Shown here one piece after another: positions 18,963 through 27,204 of a stretch of 64,000 nt of DNA. Under the pieces are notes generated by a model that was given only the letters and a program-made list of their open reading frames with translations, searched no databases and was not told the DNA's origin. The stretch is from Phycisphaerales bacterium AB-hyl4. Its GTDB lineage: Bacteria; Planctomycetota; Phycisphaerae; Phycisphaerales; Phycisphaeraceae. How positions within the stretch are numbered: the stretch's first letter is position 1; the number at the start of each line of letters is the position of its first letter. Where the stretch lies: positions 62,001 to 126,000 of the forward strand of contig JBGUBD010000004.1 of the NCBI GenBank assembly GCA_041821185.1, written 5' to 3'. Position numbers and translations under genes: made by a program.

Positions 18963-19859
18963 TCACTCTCCTGAACTTTCGCGAGTGGCGATGGCCAGGT
19001 CGCGAGCGATTTTCCATTCCACAACCGACTTCACCACCAGCGTGACCAGCGCGAGCATGGCCAGCAGTGACGCCACCGCGAACGAGGCGGTGAACATGTA
19101 GTCGTTGTAAAGCACTTCAATATGCAGCGGCATTGTGTTGGTTTCGCCCCGGATGCGGCCGGAAACGACGTAGACCGATCCGAACTCGCCCATGGCTCGG
19201 GCGTTGCAGAGGATGACGCCGTAGATCAGGCCCCACTTGATGTTCGGCAGCGTGATGCGCCAGAACGTCTGAAACCCGCTGGCCCCGAGGGTGAGGGCGG
19301 ATTGCTCTTCTTCCGTGCCCTGAGCTTGCATGAGCGGGATGAGTTCGCGCACCACGAAGGGCATCGTGCCGAACGCGCTGACGATGATGATCGCCAGAGG
19401 TGTGAAGATGATCTGAATGCCCCACTCGCTCAGCGTCGGGCCGAACCAGCCGCGAGCGCCGAAAAGCAGGATGAAGATCATGCCCACGACCACCGGCGAG
19501 ATGGCGAAGGGCAGATCGATGATGGTGATCAGGACGCTCTTGCCCCGGAAGTCGAACTTGGCGATCGCCCACGCGGCCGCGACGCCGAACACAGTATTCA
19601 AGGGCACCACAATGGCGGCGGTGATCAGCGTCAGACGGATCGCAGACAGCGAGTCGGTCTCACGGATGGCGGCGAGGTAGACCTGCAAGCCCTCCCCAAA
19701 CGCATATGTGAACACGAGCACCAGCGGCATCAGCAACACAAGACTGATGAAGCCGAGCGCGATCGCAATCAGTGTCCTTCGAACCCAGGCCGACTCGCCC
19801 ACCGCCGCTGGCAGCGGCGAGGATGAGGCGTGTGGTTGTATTGATGTTGCGATACTCAT
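18963..19859 (-). CDS. cysW: Sulfate ABC transporter permease CysW
   Basis: A 298-residue inner-membrane permease with six hydrophobic segments. The cytoplasmic coupling loop is LTLGASGFQTFWRITLPNIKWGLIYG, the EAA-type motif that docks on CysA, and ALGEF-like GEFGSVYVVSGRIRGETNTMPLHIE is characteristic of CysW. It pairs with CysT to form the sulfate channel. It starts 24 bases after cysT ends. Confidence 0.92.
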   Translation of the reverse strand: MSIATSIQPHASSSPLPAAVGESAWVRRTLIAIALGFISLVLLMPLVLVFTYAFGEGLQVYLAAIRETDSLSAIRLTLITAAIVVPLNTVFGVAAAWAIAKFDFRGKSVLITIIDLPFAISPVVVGMIFILLFGARGWFGPTLSEWGIQIIFTPLAIIIVSAFGTMPFVVRELIPLMQAQGTEEEQSALTLGASGFQTFWRITLPNIKWGLIYGVILCNARAMGEFGSVYVVSGRIRGETNTMPLHIEVLYNDYMFTASFAVASLLAMLALVTLVVKSVVEWKIARDLAIATRESSGE

Positions 19860-19883
19860 CTGTTCAAGTTCCTTTTTCGAGCT

Positions 19884-20717
19884 TCAGCCCTGGTATCGCC
19901 TGCTCCACCATTGCAGCAGATTGATCGCCAGCAGCAGGATGAATGCGGCGGTCAGCATGACCACGCTGATGGCGGTGGCCCCGTTGTAGTCGTAGTCCTC
20001 CAGCCGCACGACCACGAGCAGCGGCGCGATCTCCGTTCGGCCGGGCATGTTGCCTGCAATGAAAATCACCGAGCCGTACTCGCCCAGCGCCCGTGCAAAC
20101 GCGAGGGCGAACCCGGTCAACAATGCCGGCAGCACCGCCGGGAAGATCACCCGGCGGAAGGTTTGAAGCCGGGACGCCCCCAGGCTCGCCGATGCTTCTT
20201 CGATTTCTTTCTCCAGGTCTTCAAGTGCCGGCTGAAGCGTTCGCACGACAAACGGCAGGCCGATGAGCGTGAGTGCGATCACGATGCCGACCCAGGTGTA
20301 CGCGATCTGGATGCCGATCATGTCGAACCACTTGCCGATCCAGCCGGTGCGGGCGTAAAGCGTGGTCAGCGCGATGCCCGAGACGGCGGTGGGCAAGGCG
20401 AAGGGCAGGTCGACGATCGCATCGATCAGCCGTTTGCCGGGGAAGCTGTATCGCACGAGCACCCAGGCGACGATGAAGCCGAACACCGCGTTGAGCAGGG
20501 CCCCCACCAGCGAGGCCCCGAAGCTCAAGCGGTACGCGGCAAGCACACGCGGGTGGGCGATGCCCTTGGCCCAGAACTCGCTGAAACTCATCTGCGTCGC
20601 CGCCAGCACCAGTCCGCCAAGGGGGATCAGCAGCAGCAGCGTCATGTAAAGCAGCGTGAACCCCATGGTCAGGCCGAAGCCGGGCAGAACGCTGTGTTGT
20701 TTGAGTCGCAATGCCAT
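19884..20717 (-). CDS. cysT: Sulfate ABC transporter permease CysT
   Basis: A 277-residue permease with six membrane segments. It shows AYRLSFGASLVGALLNAVFGFIVAWVLVRY, typical of CysT, the coupling motif ASLGASRLQTFRRVIFPAVLPALLTG, and ALGEYGSVIFIAGNMPGRTEIAPL near the end. It is the partner of CysW. It lies 42 bases downstream of the porin gene, so it belongs to the same transcript. Confidence 0.92.
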   Translation of the reverse strand: MALRLKQHSVLPGFGLTMGFTLLYMTLLLLIPLGGLVLAATQMSFSEFWAKGIAHPRVLAAYRLSFGASLVGALLNAVFGFIVAWVLVRYSFPGKRLIDAIVDLPFALPTAVSGIALTTLYARTGWIGKWFDMIGIQIAYTWVGIVIALTLIGLPFVVRTLQPALEDLEKEIEEASASLGASRLQTFRRVIFPAVLPALLTGFALAFARALGEYGSVIFIAGNMPGRTEIAPLLVVVRLEDYDYNGATAISVVMLTAAFILLLAINLLQWWSRRYQG

Positions 20718-20759
20718 GTCGCCCCTCTCGTGCGTGCATTCATGCGGCGGTGCCGCGTG

Positions 20760-22157
20760 TTAAAAACGAAACTGCAACTGAGCCCGCGCGGCAAGCTGAT
20801 CGCCGGTTTCCGAAATCAGCAGTCCCTGGCCGGTGTTGGCGACCGGCACCGGGTCGAGGGCGTAGACCACCTCGAACGTCAGCTTGGCGTTGTGGCGATG
20901 CAGGTAGTAGTTCGCACCGACAGTGAGCAGGCTCACATCGCGCTGCGTGAGGTCGCGCGATCCGCCCTGGATGCCGCCGGCGTTGTTGCGGTAGTAGACG
21001 TTGTCGAAGTCGATCCACTCGTATCGGCCGAACAGTTCCACCTTGTCTGGCACGACGAACGCAGCCGCCTGGACGACCGCACCCCATTGCAGCGCTCCGT
21101 CAAGATTGTCCGGCAGGCCATTGAGCGAATCGGCGCTGAATCGCTGGCCCGTGATTGAGCCGAACATGCTGAATCCGTTGAGCTTGGCGGTCACATCGCC
21201 GGTCCACTTGAACACATCCGGCCGATTGAAGTCATTGCGCGTTCGGCCCCACTCGTAATCCGCGGCCGCACCGAGCAGCACCGCCACCTGGTCGCCGCTC
21301 CAACTCTGGTAGTCGCCGAACTGTCGCCAGCCGCGCGATACGTCATCGGCGACCAGCAGGTACTCGGCCCGGCCGGTGAGGGCGATATTCGTGCCTTCGT
21401 TATTGAAGTCGGTGCGAGCGTTGTACGAGCCGTTGTGTACCGTACCCGTCAGCCGAAGCCGATCCCACGGCTGCCAGGCAAGCTGCACGCCCTGGGCAAA
21501 CTTGGTTGTGAAATAGTCGGCCGTGTACGAACGCTCGGCGGCAAGCTGGTTCGGTGCGCCGACGTTCTCCTCATGCAGGAACGAGGGCTTGAGCTGGCCG
21601 ACACGAATGCTCAGATCATCGTTGAAGCGGTAACCGATCCACGCCCACGCGGCGCTGACCGATCCACCATTGCTTGAGTCCAGCCGCAGACGGTAGGTCC
21701 AGTTCGGGTTGATGAAGTGGCCCTGAAAATCGGTCTGCAATCGACGGAACTGAAAGCCGCCGGTGTCGCGGTCATCCGCTTCGCGGCGCTGATTTTGGAT
21801 GTAGCGCACTTGGCCGACGATGCCCAGCCGCAACTCGTGGTTGCCGTCGTCGCTACGGATGAAATAGCCTCGGTTGTAGCCGGCCTGTACCGCCTGACTA
21901 CGTCCATCGGCATCCGCGAGCGTCTCGTTAACCAAGGCACGCACTTCCTCTGCCCGGCGCTCGTCGAGCCAGCTATCGCTTTCGTCGGTCGCCCGCAGCC
22001 GCTGCAACTCAGTGTCCTGCGCTTCGACGCGTGTCTTGAGCGCGGCAAGCTCAGCCTCCAGTCGTTGCAGACTGGTCGAGTCGTCGGCGAATGCCGTCGG
22101 GTTGTGTGCCAGTGCGAACAAAATTCCAGTTCCCAAGAGTGTTGCTGTCGTTTTCAT
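20760..22157 (-). CDS. OprO/OprP-like outer-membrane porin
   Basis: A 465-residue outer-membrane protein. A signal peptide (MKTTATLLGTGILFALAHNPTAFA) is followed by a coiled-coil (LQRLEAELAALKTRVEAQDTELQRLR, about residues 30-56) that would trimerise the protein, and then alternating beta-barrel strands such as LRLGIVGQVRYIQNQRR and WTYRLRLDSS. The last residue is Phe (AQLQFRF), as needed for barrel assembly. Porins of this family select oxyanions such as phosphate. Placement between the sulfate-binding protein and cysT suggests sulfate here, which is inference. AAGGAG 8 bases before the ATG fixes the start. Confidence 0.8.
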   Translation of the reverse strand: MKTTATLLGTGILFALAHNPTAFADDSTSLQRLEAELAALKTRVEAQDTELQRLRATDESDSWLDERRAEEVRALVNETLADADGRSQAVQAGYNRGYFIRSDDGNHELRLGIVGQVRYIQNQRREADDRDTGGFQFRRLQTDFQGHFINPNWTYRLRLDSSNGGSVSAAWAWIGYRFNDDLSIRVGQLKPSFLHEENVGAPNQLAAERSYTADYFTTKFAQGVQLAWQPWDRLRLTGTVHNGSYNARTDFNNEGTNIALTGRAEYLLVADDVSRGWRQFGDYQSWSGDQVAVLLGAAADYEWGRTRNDFNRPDVFKWTGDVTAKLNGFSMFGSITGQRFSADSLNGLPDNLDGALQWGAVVQAAAFVVPDKVELFGRYEWIDFDNVYYRNNAGGIQGGSRDLTQRDVSLLTVGANYYLHRHNAKLTFEVVYALDPVPVANTGQGLLISETGDQLAARAQLQFRF

Positions 22158-22242
22158 AACCGAAGCTCCTTGTAACCGGCCGAGGCAGTACAGGGCCGGC
22201 CTAAGTGAAGCTCCGGTTGTCCGGTCGCTTGCGTATTTGTTG

Positions 22243-22440
22243 TTATCCCGACACACGTGTGTCGAGCGGGTTGTCGAATCGTTGTTTCTCGCTGACTTCA
22301 AGCTGGACCACATGCCCATCGTGAATCGTCAGCGTCAGTTGCCCGAACCGCAGGCCGGCTGCTTTGCGTTGCACCTCCGCCAGCCAGGCACTCTCGCGCA
22401 ACGGCGGGGCACGATGGTGTTGTGATGCATCGGTTGGCAT
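22243..22440 (-). CDS. YezD-family (DUF2292) small protein
   Basis: A 65-residue protein. The core AGLRFGQLTLTIHDGHVVQLEVSEKQRFD matches the DUF2292/YezD pattern (fGsvtitiHdgrvvqie.tek.R). Members are regularly found in sulfur-assimilation operons, but their role is not established. It lies between the sulfate-binding protein (10 bases away) and the porin gene. Confidence 0.8.
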   Translation of the reverse strand: MPTDASQHHRAPPLRESAWLAEVQRKAAGLRFGQLTLTIHDGHVVQLEVSEKQRFDNPLDTRVSG

Positions 22441-22450
22441 GGGTCATCCT

Positions 22451-23548
22451 TCACGGGGTGTAAATCTGGTCGAATGTTCCGCCGTCGCGGAAGTGCACGC
22501 GGTTGGCTTCGTCCCAACCGCCGAACACGTCGTCGATGGTGAACATCTCCACGTCGGGGAACTGATCGCGGTATTTTTCTTGAGCTGCCTCGGCCACCGG
22601 TCGGTAGTAGTACCGACCTGCCAGGTCCTGCCCCACGTCGGTATAGAGATATTCCAGGTACGCTTGTGCCACGTCGGTCGTACCATGACGCTCGGCGTTG
22701 CGCTCCACCAGCGCCACCGTCGGCTCGGCAAGAATGCTCACCGGCGGCACGACCATCTCTAGGCCCGCTTCGTCCAACTCCCGGCTGCCAAGCAGAATCT
22801 CGTTTTCCCAGTTGATCAGCACATCACCCAGCCCACGTTGGATGAAGGTGTTGGTCGCGCCGCGGGCGGCTGTGTCGAGCACAGGCACGTTGTTGTAGAT
22901 TGCCGCGACAAAAGCTTGAGCGGCCTGTTGAGCCGACGCCACCTCGTCGGCATGGGCGGGGTCGTTCAGCTTGGCCACAAAGTCCGGGCCAAGCTCGCGC
23001 TGAAGTGCCGCGCCCCACATGGCCAGGTAGTTCCACCGTGCCACGCCAGAGGTTTTGGGGTTGGGCGTAATCACCTCCACATCGCTTCGGGTCAGGTCCT
23101 CCCACGTGTGGATGTTCTTCGGGTTGCCCTTGCGCACCAAAAAGGCGAGCGTGGACGAGTAAGGCGCGTTGTTATGCGGCAGCTTGCCCTGCCAGTCACG
23201 CGGCAGGCGGTCGGTCCGCTCGGCAATCGCGTCGATGTCGGCCGCAAGCGCCAGCGTCACTACGTCGGCTTCCAGGCCGTCGATCACCGCACGCGATTGA
23301 CCGCCCGAGCCGCCATGCGACATACGGATGCGAACACGCTCGCCGGTCTGCTCATACCAGTGCTCGGCGAACGCCTGGTTGAACTCACGGTACAACTCCC
23401 GCGTCGGGTCGTACGACACGTTCAGGATCGTGCGATCCGTCGCTGCTTCGGAGTCGCCACAGCCGGTGAGCGACAGGCTCCCCAACAGGGCCGCGCCCGC
23501 CAGCGTGGCAAGGGTGTATGACTTGGCTCGGGTTCGTAACGATTTCAT
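22451..23548 (-). CDS. sbp: Sulfate-binding lipoprotein of the ABC transporter
   Basis: A 365-residue periplasmic binding protein. The N-terminus is a lipoprotein signal (TLAGAALLGSLSLTGC, lipobox LTGC), so it is probably tethered to a membrane. The mature part starts TILNVSYDPTRELYREFNQAFAEHW and contains RMSHGGSGGQSRAVIDGLEADVVTLALAADID, both hallmarks of CysP/Sbp sulfate-binding proteins. The stretch NPKTSGVARWNYLAMWG and ATNTFIQRGLGDVLINWENE also fit. AAGGAAA precedes the ATG at 23548; the longer upstream frame runs into cysK. Confidence 0.92.
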   Translation of the reverse strand: MKSLRTRAKSYTLATLAGAALLGSLSLTGCGDSEAATDRTILNVSYDPTRELYREFNQAFAEHWYEQTGERVRIRMSHGGSGGQSRAVIDGLEADVVTLALAADIDAIAERTDRLPRDWQGKLPHNNAPYSSTLAFLVRKGNPKNIHTWEDLTRSDVEVITPNPKTSGVARWNYLAMWGAALQRELGPDFVAKLNDPAHADEVASAQQAAQAFVAAIYNNVPVLDTAARGATNTFIQRGLGDVLINWENEILLGSRELDEAGLEMVVPPVSILAEPTVALVERNAERHGTTDVAQAYLEYLYTDVGQDLAGRYYYRPVAEAAQEKYRDQFPDVEMFTIDDVFGGWDEANRVHFRDGGTFDQIYTP

Positions 23549-23594
23549 GGTCAGGTTTCCTTTCGCAGGTGCTTCGTTTGATGCAAGACGGTTT

Positions 23595-24584
23595 TCAAAT
23601 CCGGACTTCAGCCCGGTGGTCAGGTTCCGCGTCAATCAGTTTCCTTCCGATCAGATCGAACAGCGGCGTCGTCAGGTAGCGCTCACCACTACTCGGGGCG
23701 AACGTGACGATGGTGTAATGCCGGTTCTCCGGCTCGGCCGCTATGCGTGCGGCGGCGGCAAGGTTCGCCCCCGTGCTGATCCCGGCCAAGATGCCCTCCT
23801 CGTGCGCCAGCCGACGCGCCCAGTGGATGGCTTCTTCCGCCGAGACGCGCTCGATGTCGTCGAGCAATTCACGATCAAGGTTGGTAGGTACGAAGCCCGC
23901 GCCGATGCCCTGAATGCGATGCGGTCCCGATTCGCCACCCGAGATCACCGGTGACTCGGCAGGCTCGACCGCCACCGCTGCGAGGTCAGGGTTCTTCTTG
24001 CGCAGGTAGCGTGTCGTGCCCGTGATCGTGCCGCCCGTGCCCACACCGGCGACGAGGACGTCGACCTTGCCATCCGTGTCCGCCCAGATTTCCGGCCCAG
24101 TGGTCTGCTCGTGAATGCGCGGGTTGGCGGGATTGTCGAACTGCTGCGGCAGCCAGCCGACCGATGTCTTCTTCAGAAGTTCATGGGCACGCTGAATCGC
24201 GCCCTTCATGCCCAGCGGGGCGGGCGTCAGTTCCAGGTTCGCCCCGAGCCCGCGCAGCAGCGCCCGCCGTTCGTGGCTCATTGATTCGGGCATCGTGAGC
24301 GTCAGCTTGTAGCCCTTCGCCGCCGCGACGAACGCCAGCGCGATGCCGGTATTGCCGCTGGTCGGCTCGATGATGTGCGTCCGGCCCGGCTCGATCTGGC
24401 CCGCCTGCTCCGCCGCCTCAAGCATCGCCCGACCGATGCGGTCCTTGACGCTCGACAGCGGGTTGAAAAACTCCAGTTTCAGCAGCACGGTCGCGTGCTC
24501 CGGCGGGATCACGCGGTTCAGCCGGACCAGCGGCGTGTGGCCGATGGTGCTGGTGATGTTCGGGAAGGTGGTGTGGTGCGGCAC
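23595..24584 (-). CDS. cysK: Cysteine synthase (O-acetylserine sulfhydrylase)
   Basis: A 329-residue fold-type II PLP enzyme. Lys47 in [13 protein letters not shown] is the Schiff-base lysine. [20 protein letters not shown] (residues 73-92) is the substrate loop, and [20 protein letters not shown] binds the PLP phosphate. It makes cysteine from O-acetylserine and sulfide in the cytoplasm, the last step of sulfate assimilation. It is the first gene of the sulfate operon, directly behind a sigma-54-type promoter, and the binding-protein gene follows by 46 bases. The reduction genes (cysDN, cysH, cysI) are not in this window. Confidence 0.93.
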   Translation of the reverse strand: MPHHTTFPNITSTIGHTPLVRLNRVIPPEHATVLLKLEFFNPLSSVKDRIGRAMLEAAEQAGQIEPGRTHIIEPTSGNTGIALAFVAAAKGYKLTLTMPESMSHERRALLRGLGANLELTPAPLGMKGAIQRAHELLKKTSVGWLPQQFDNPANPRIHEQTTGPEIWADTDGKVDVLVAGVGTGGTITGTTRYLRKKNPDLAAVAVEPAESPVISGGESGPHRIQGIGAGFVPTNLDRELLDDIERVSAEEAIHWARRLAHEEGILAGISTGANLAAAARIAAEPENRHYTIVTFAPSSGERYLTTPLFDLIGRKLIDAEPDHRAEVRI

Positions 24585-24634
24585 AAGGGGCTCTCCGGTG
24601 GCGTGGTCAACAATGGAACGTCCACCTGCTTAGA

Positions 24635-24650
24635 ACAACCGTCGTGCCAG
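24635..24650 (-). promoter_or_regulatory. Sigma-54 (-24/-12) promoter of the cysK operon
   Basis: On the minus strand the sequence CTGGCACGACGGTTGT has TGGCAC, a 5-base gap and TTGT, matching the sigma-54 consensus TGGCAC-N5-TTGC except for the last base. It ends 50 bases before the cysK start, and the neighbouring divergent gene encodes a sigma-54 activator. Confidence 0.75.
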
Positions 24651-24732
24651 AGCGCAACATGGCCATTAGTAGCTTTTAATGCGTCACTTACGTTTTTAGG
24701 CCAGAATGCGGACCTTGGGATTCCATCTCATT

Positions 24733-24750
24733 TAACGGATTTAGCCGTTA
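24733..24750. promoter_or_regulatory. Palindrome, possible activator-binding site
   Basis: TAACGG-ATTTAG-CCGTTA is a 6-bp inverted repeat with a 6-base gap. It lies about 90 bases upstream of the -24 element of the cysK promoter, a normal distance for a sigma-54 activator site. It is also just before the activator's own start, so it could mediate autoregulation. Confidence 0.45.
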
Positions 24751-24793
24751 TATATTATGGACAACCGTGCTAAATGATGGTCTATTGGTTCCG

Positions 24794-26338
24794 ATGGATC
24801 AGTTCCGCACCCTGCTTCTGGACGTGTGGCGCGAGGCGTGCCGGCACATCGAAATCGAGCGGTCAACCGAGACGATTGCCCGCATCCTGCCTCACCGCTT
24901 GCCCGTGGACCGCCTGGTCGTGTTTGCCTTTGACTTCACGCAAGGCCTTGCCATCCCGCGCGCGGACAGTCTCACCATTCCTCAGGATGTCGCGCCGCCT
25001 CGAACGTTGCGATCACCCGACCGCCGATTGCTTGAAGCGTGGTGCCGACGCCATGAGGTCATCCTTCACCGCCTCGGCGATCAGCAGCACGATGTCCTTC
25101 GCCTGCTCGCCGGCTCACCGCTGGATGGCAGTTGGCTCGCCGCGCCGCTGACCAGCGAGCATGGCTACGCCGGGGCCCTGCTGTTGCGCGCCCACCCGCC
25201 GGCGGAGTTCGAGCCGGAGCATGCCCGGATGGTTGAGTTGTTGATCGAGCCATTCTCTGTCGCATTGGAAAACGACCACCGCCTGCACGAACTCGACGCC
25301 TTGCGCGAAGCTGCCGAGGCGGACAAGCGATCAGCCCTCTCTCGTCTCGGACGTGAAGATTTAGTCGACACCATCGTCGGCGACGACGGCGGTTTGAAGG
25401 CAGTGATGGAACGCGCAGCTCTCGTGGCCCGTTCCGACCTGCCGGTGCTGATCCTTGGCGAAACCGGATCGGGCAAGGAAGTCATTGCCCGCGCCATTCA
25501 CGAGCAGTGCCCGCGCGCCAAAGGCCCGTTCATTCGCGTCAACTGCGGCGCAATTCCGCCGGAGCTGATCGACTCGGAACTGTTTGGCCACGAAAAAGGC
25601 GCGTTTACCGGCGCGACCGCGTCCCGACGCGGCTGGTTCGAGCGAGCCGACGAAGGCACGCTGCTGCTTGATGAAATCGGCGAACTGACGCCTGCCGCAC
25701 AGGTTCGCCTGCTCCGCGTGCTTCAGGAGGGAACGTTCGAGCGGGTCGGCGCGGAACGGCCGATCCATGTCAACGTTCGCATCATCGCCGCCACGCACCG
25801 CGATCTTCCCGCCATGGTGCAGGCCGGGCAGTTCCGCGAAGACCTCTGGTATCGCGTCGCCGGCTTCCCCATCGTGCTGCCGCCATTGCGCGAGCGCAAA
25901 CAGGACATCCCCGCGCTCGCCACACACTTTGCCGAGCGCGCCGCAAGACGATTCGGCCTGCGTACGCAATCGCCGACTTCCACCGACCTGTCACTGCTCA
26001 CCAACTACGATTGGCCCGGCAACATCCGCGAACTCGCCTCCGTGATCGACCGCGCCGCCATCCTCGGCGACGGCCATCGCCTGGCGATTGCCCAGGCCCT
26101 CGGTGGCGTCACCAGCCCCGACGCCACTCGGCCAAGTCAAACGCTTAACCCAACCGCACAACGCAACACGCTTGCCACCCTCGACGAAGCGACGCGGCAA
26201 CACATCGAAGCTACCCTGGCCGCCACCCACGGCCGCATCGAAGGTGAACGCGGAGCAGCGAAACTGCTCGACATCAACCCTCACACCCTGCGTGCTCGCA
26301 TGCGAAAGCTGGGCGTGGACTGGGCAAAGTATCGCTGA
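24794..26338 (+). CDS. Sigma-54-dependent transcriptional activator
   Basis: A 514-residue enhancer-binding protein. Residues 1-170 look like a GAF-type sensor domain. The AAA+ domain has Walker A (GETGSGKEVIARAIH, near 222), the sigma-54 contact loop GAFTGA (near 270), Walker B TLLLDEIGEL (near 290) and the arginine-finger region FREDLWYR. The Fis-like helix-turn-helix is C-terminal (RGAAKLLDINPHTLRARMRKLGV). All key residues for sigma-54 activation are present. The signal sensed is unknown; the divergent cysK operon and its -24/-12 promoter make it the likely sulfur-operon activator. A GTG at 24767 is an alternative start. Confidence 0.88.
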   Translation: MDQFRTLLLDVWREACRHIEIERSTETIARILPHRLPVDRLVVFAFDFTQGLAIPRADSLTIPQDVAPPRTLRSPDRRLLEAWCRRHEVILHRLGDQQHDVLRLLAGSPLDGSWLAAPLTSEHGYAGALLLRAHPPAEFEPEHARMVELLIEPFSVALENDHRLHELDALREAAEADKRSALSRLGREDLVDTIVGDDGGLKAVMERAALVARSDLPVLILGETGSGKEVIARAIHEQCPRAKGPFIRVNCGAIPPELIDSELFGHEKGAFTGATASRRGWFERADEGTLLLDEIGELTPAAQVRLLRVLQEGTFERVGAERPIHVNVRIIAATHRDLPAMVQAGQFREDLWYRVAGFPIVLPPLRERKQDIPALATHFAERAARRFGLRTQSPTSTDLSLLTNYDWPGNIRELASVIDRAAILGDGHRLAIAQALGGVTSPDATRPSQTLNPTAQRNTLATLDEATRQHIEATLAATHGRIEGERGAAKLLDINPHTLRARMRKLGVDWAKYR

Positions 26339-26713
26339 CCATGCAAGACGCTCAATGGTGATCGCTATGTCGCGATGGCGAAACAAACTGAATCATCTAC
26401 ATTGAACCGACCCGCATCCCTTCAACACACTTCCCCGCCGGACACCGCTCCGTCTGCCAAGGCCGCGTTGCGCCTGAGCAACGAGGCCCCTGCCGACACG
26501 TTCATAAAGACGATGCTAGGGTAACACCTTCAATGGGCCGCAAGCCCGTATTCTGTGCGAAAGCACTCGGTCCCCGTGCCAGTCCCCAAGCGTCGGTCAC
26601 CGTACGTCCCTGAAAGTAGACGATAATGTGTATTTCCGGTTTGCCAATCGACAGTATGTTACGACAAAGGCGACTGTTAAAGAATTTCAGAGAATTCCCA
26701 AGAATTGCCTTGA
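26339..26713. other. Right end of the island without a clear gene
   Basis: No supported gene is seen. A 49-codon frame (26375-26524, MAKQTESSTLNRPAS…) lacks a ribosome site. The segment GGTCCCCGTGCCAGTCCCC echoes the CCCACTGTCCCCGTTTGGTCCCC near the left end at about 9085, which may be related terminal sequence of the element. Confidence 0.4.
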
Positions 26714-26734
26714 CGAATCCCCCCCTCTCCGCTT
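26714..26734 (+). repeat. Right attachment site (attR)
   Basis: This is the second copy of the 21-bp tRNA-Ser 3' sequence, identical to 8993-9013. It is not part of a tRNA here: the upstream bases do not form a cloverleaf. It marks the far end of the island. Confidence 0.85.
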
Positions 26735-26752
26735 CCCCTGCCATAGGGCCAG

Positions 26753-26780
26753 AAACCCCGTGTTTTACGGGGTTTTCTTT
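26753..26780 (+). terminator. Rho-independent terminator beyond attR
   Basis: A 9-bp stem (AAACCCCGT / ACGGGGTTT) with loop GTTTT is followed by TCTTTT. It lies 19 bases after attR in tRNA orientation. It is probably the terminator that served tRNA-Ser before the island inserted. Confidence 0.75.
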
Positions 26781-27190
26781 TGCGCCCACTATGCCGCCCC
26801 GCTGATCCGCAGTCATGCCGGCAGCGCATAGCGGCGCAGGCTGGCGCGATGTTTCGCGGCCCGATCCAGTCACCAGAGCAGTCACCTTGCCGCCCTCGGT
26901 CCCCGTCGCGGCCTGCTGCTCAGCGATCGGCGCGACCACCGGCAGCGCCGCCAGGGCTGCGGCCTGTTGGTCATCGTCGGTTTTGAGATATCGCTGTGTC
27001 GTGGTGATGCTGGCGTGACGGGCCAGCGTCCGCACTGTCTCCACGGATGCCCCGCTCTGGCCGATCGCGGTGCAGAAGCTCACGCGAAGCGCATGGAAGT
27101 CGAAGCGGCCTTGTGCGGTGTCGTAGGCGATCCCTATCGAAGGCTCGCTGACATCGGCGTGGACGGCTTTGTAGTAGAAGCGGCGGCGGC
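26780..27190 (-). pseudogene. C-terminal relic of a second tyrosine integrase
   Basis: Read on the minus strand, the frame gives RRFYYKAVHADVSEPS, then GRFDFHALRVSFCTAIGQSG and TVRTLARHASITTTQRYLKT. These are the catalytic Arg (HALR), the His-x-x-Arg-type region (LARHAS) and the nucleophile Tyr (RYLKT) of a tyrosine integrase. The sequence is unlike the island's own integrase. The N-terminal two thirds are missing, and the frame upstream is replaced by an unrelated gene on the other strand. It is probably what remains of an older element at the same tRNA-Ser site. Confidence 0.7.
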
Positions 27191-27204
27191 GGCGTTGGAG
27201 ACAT

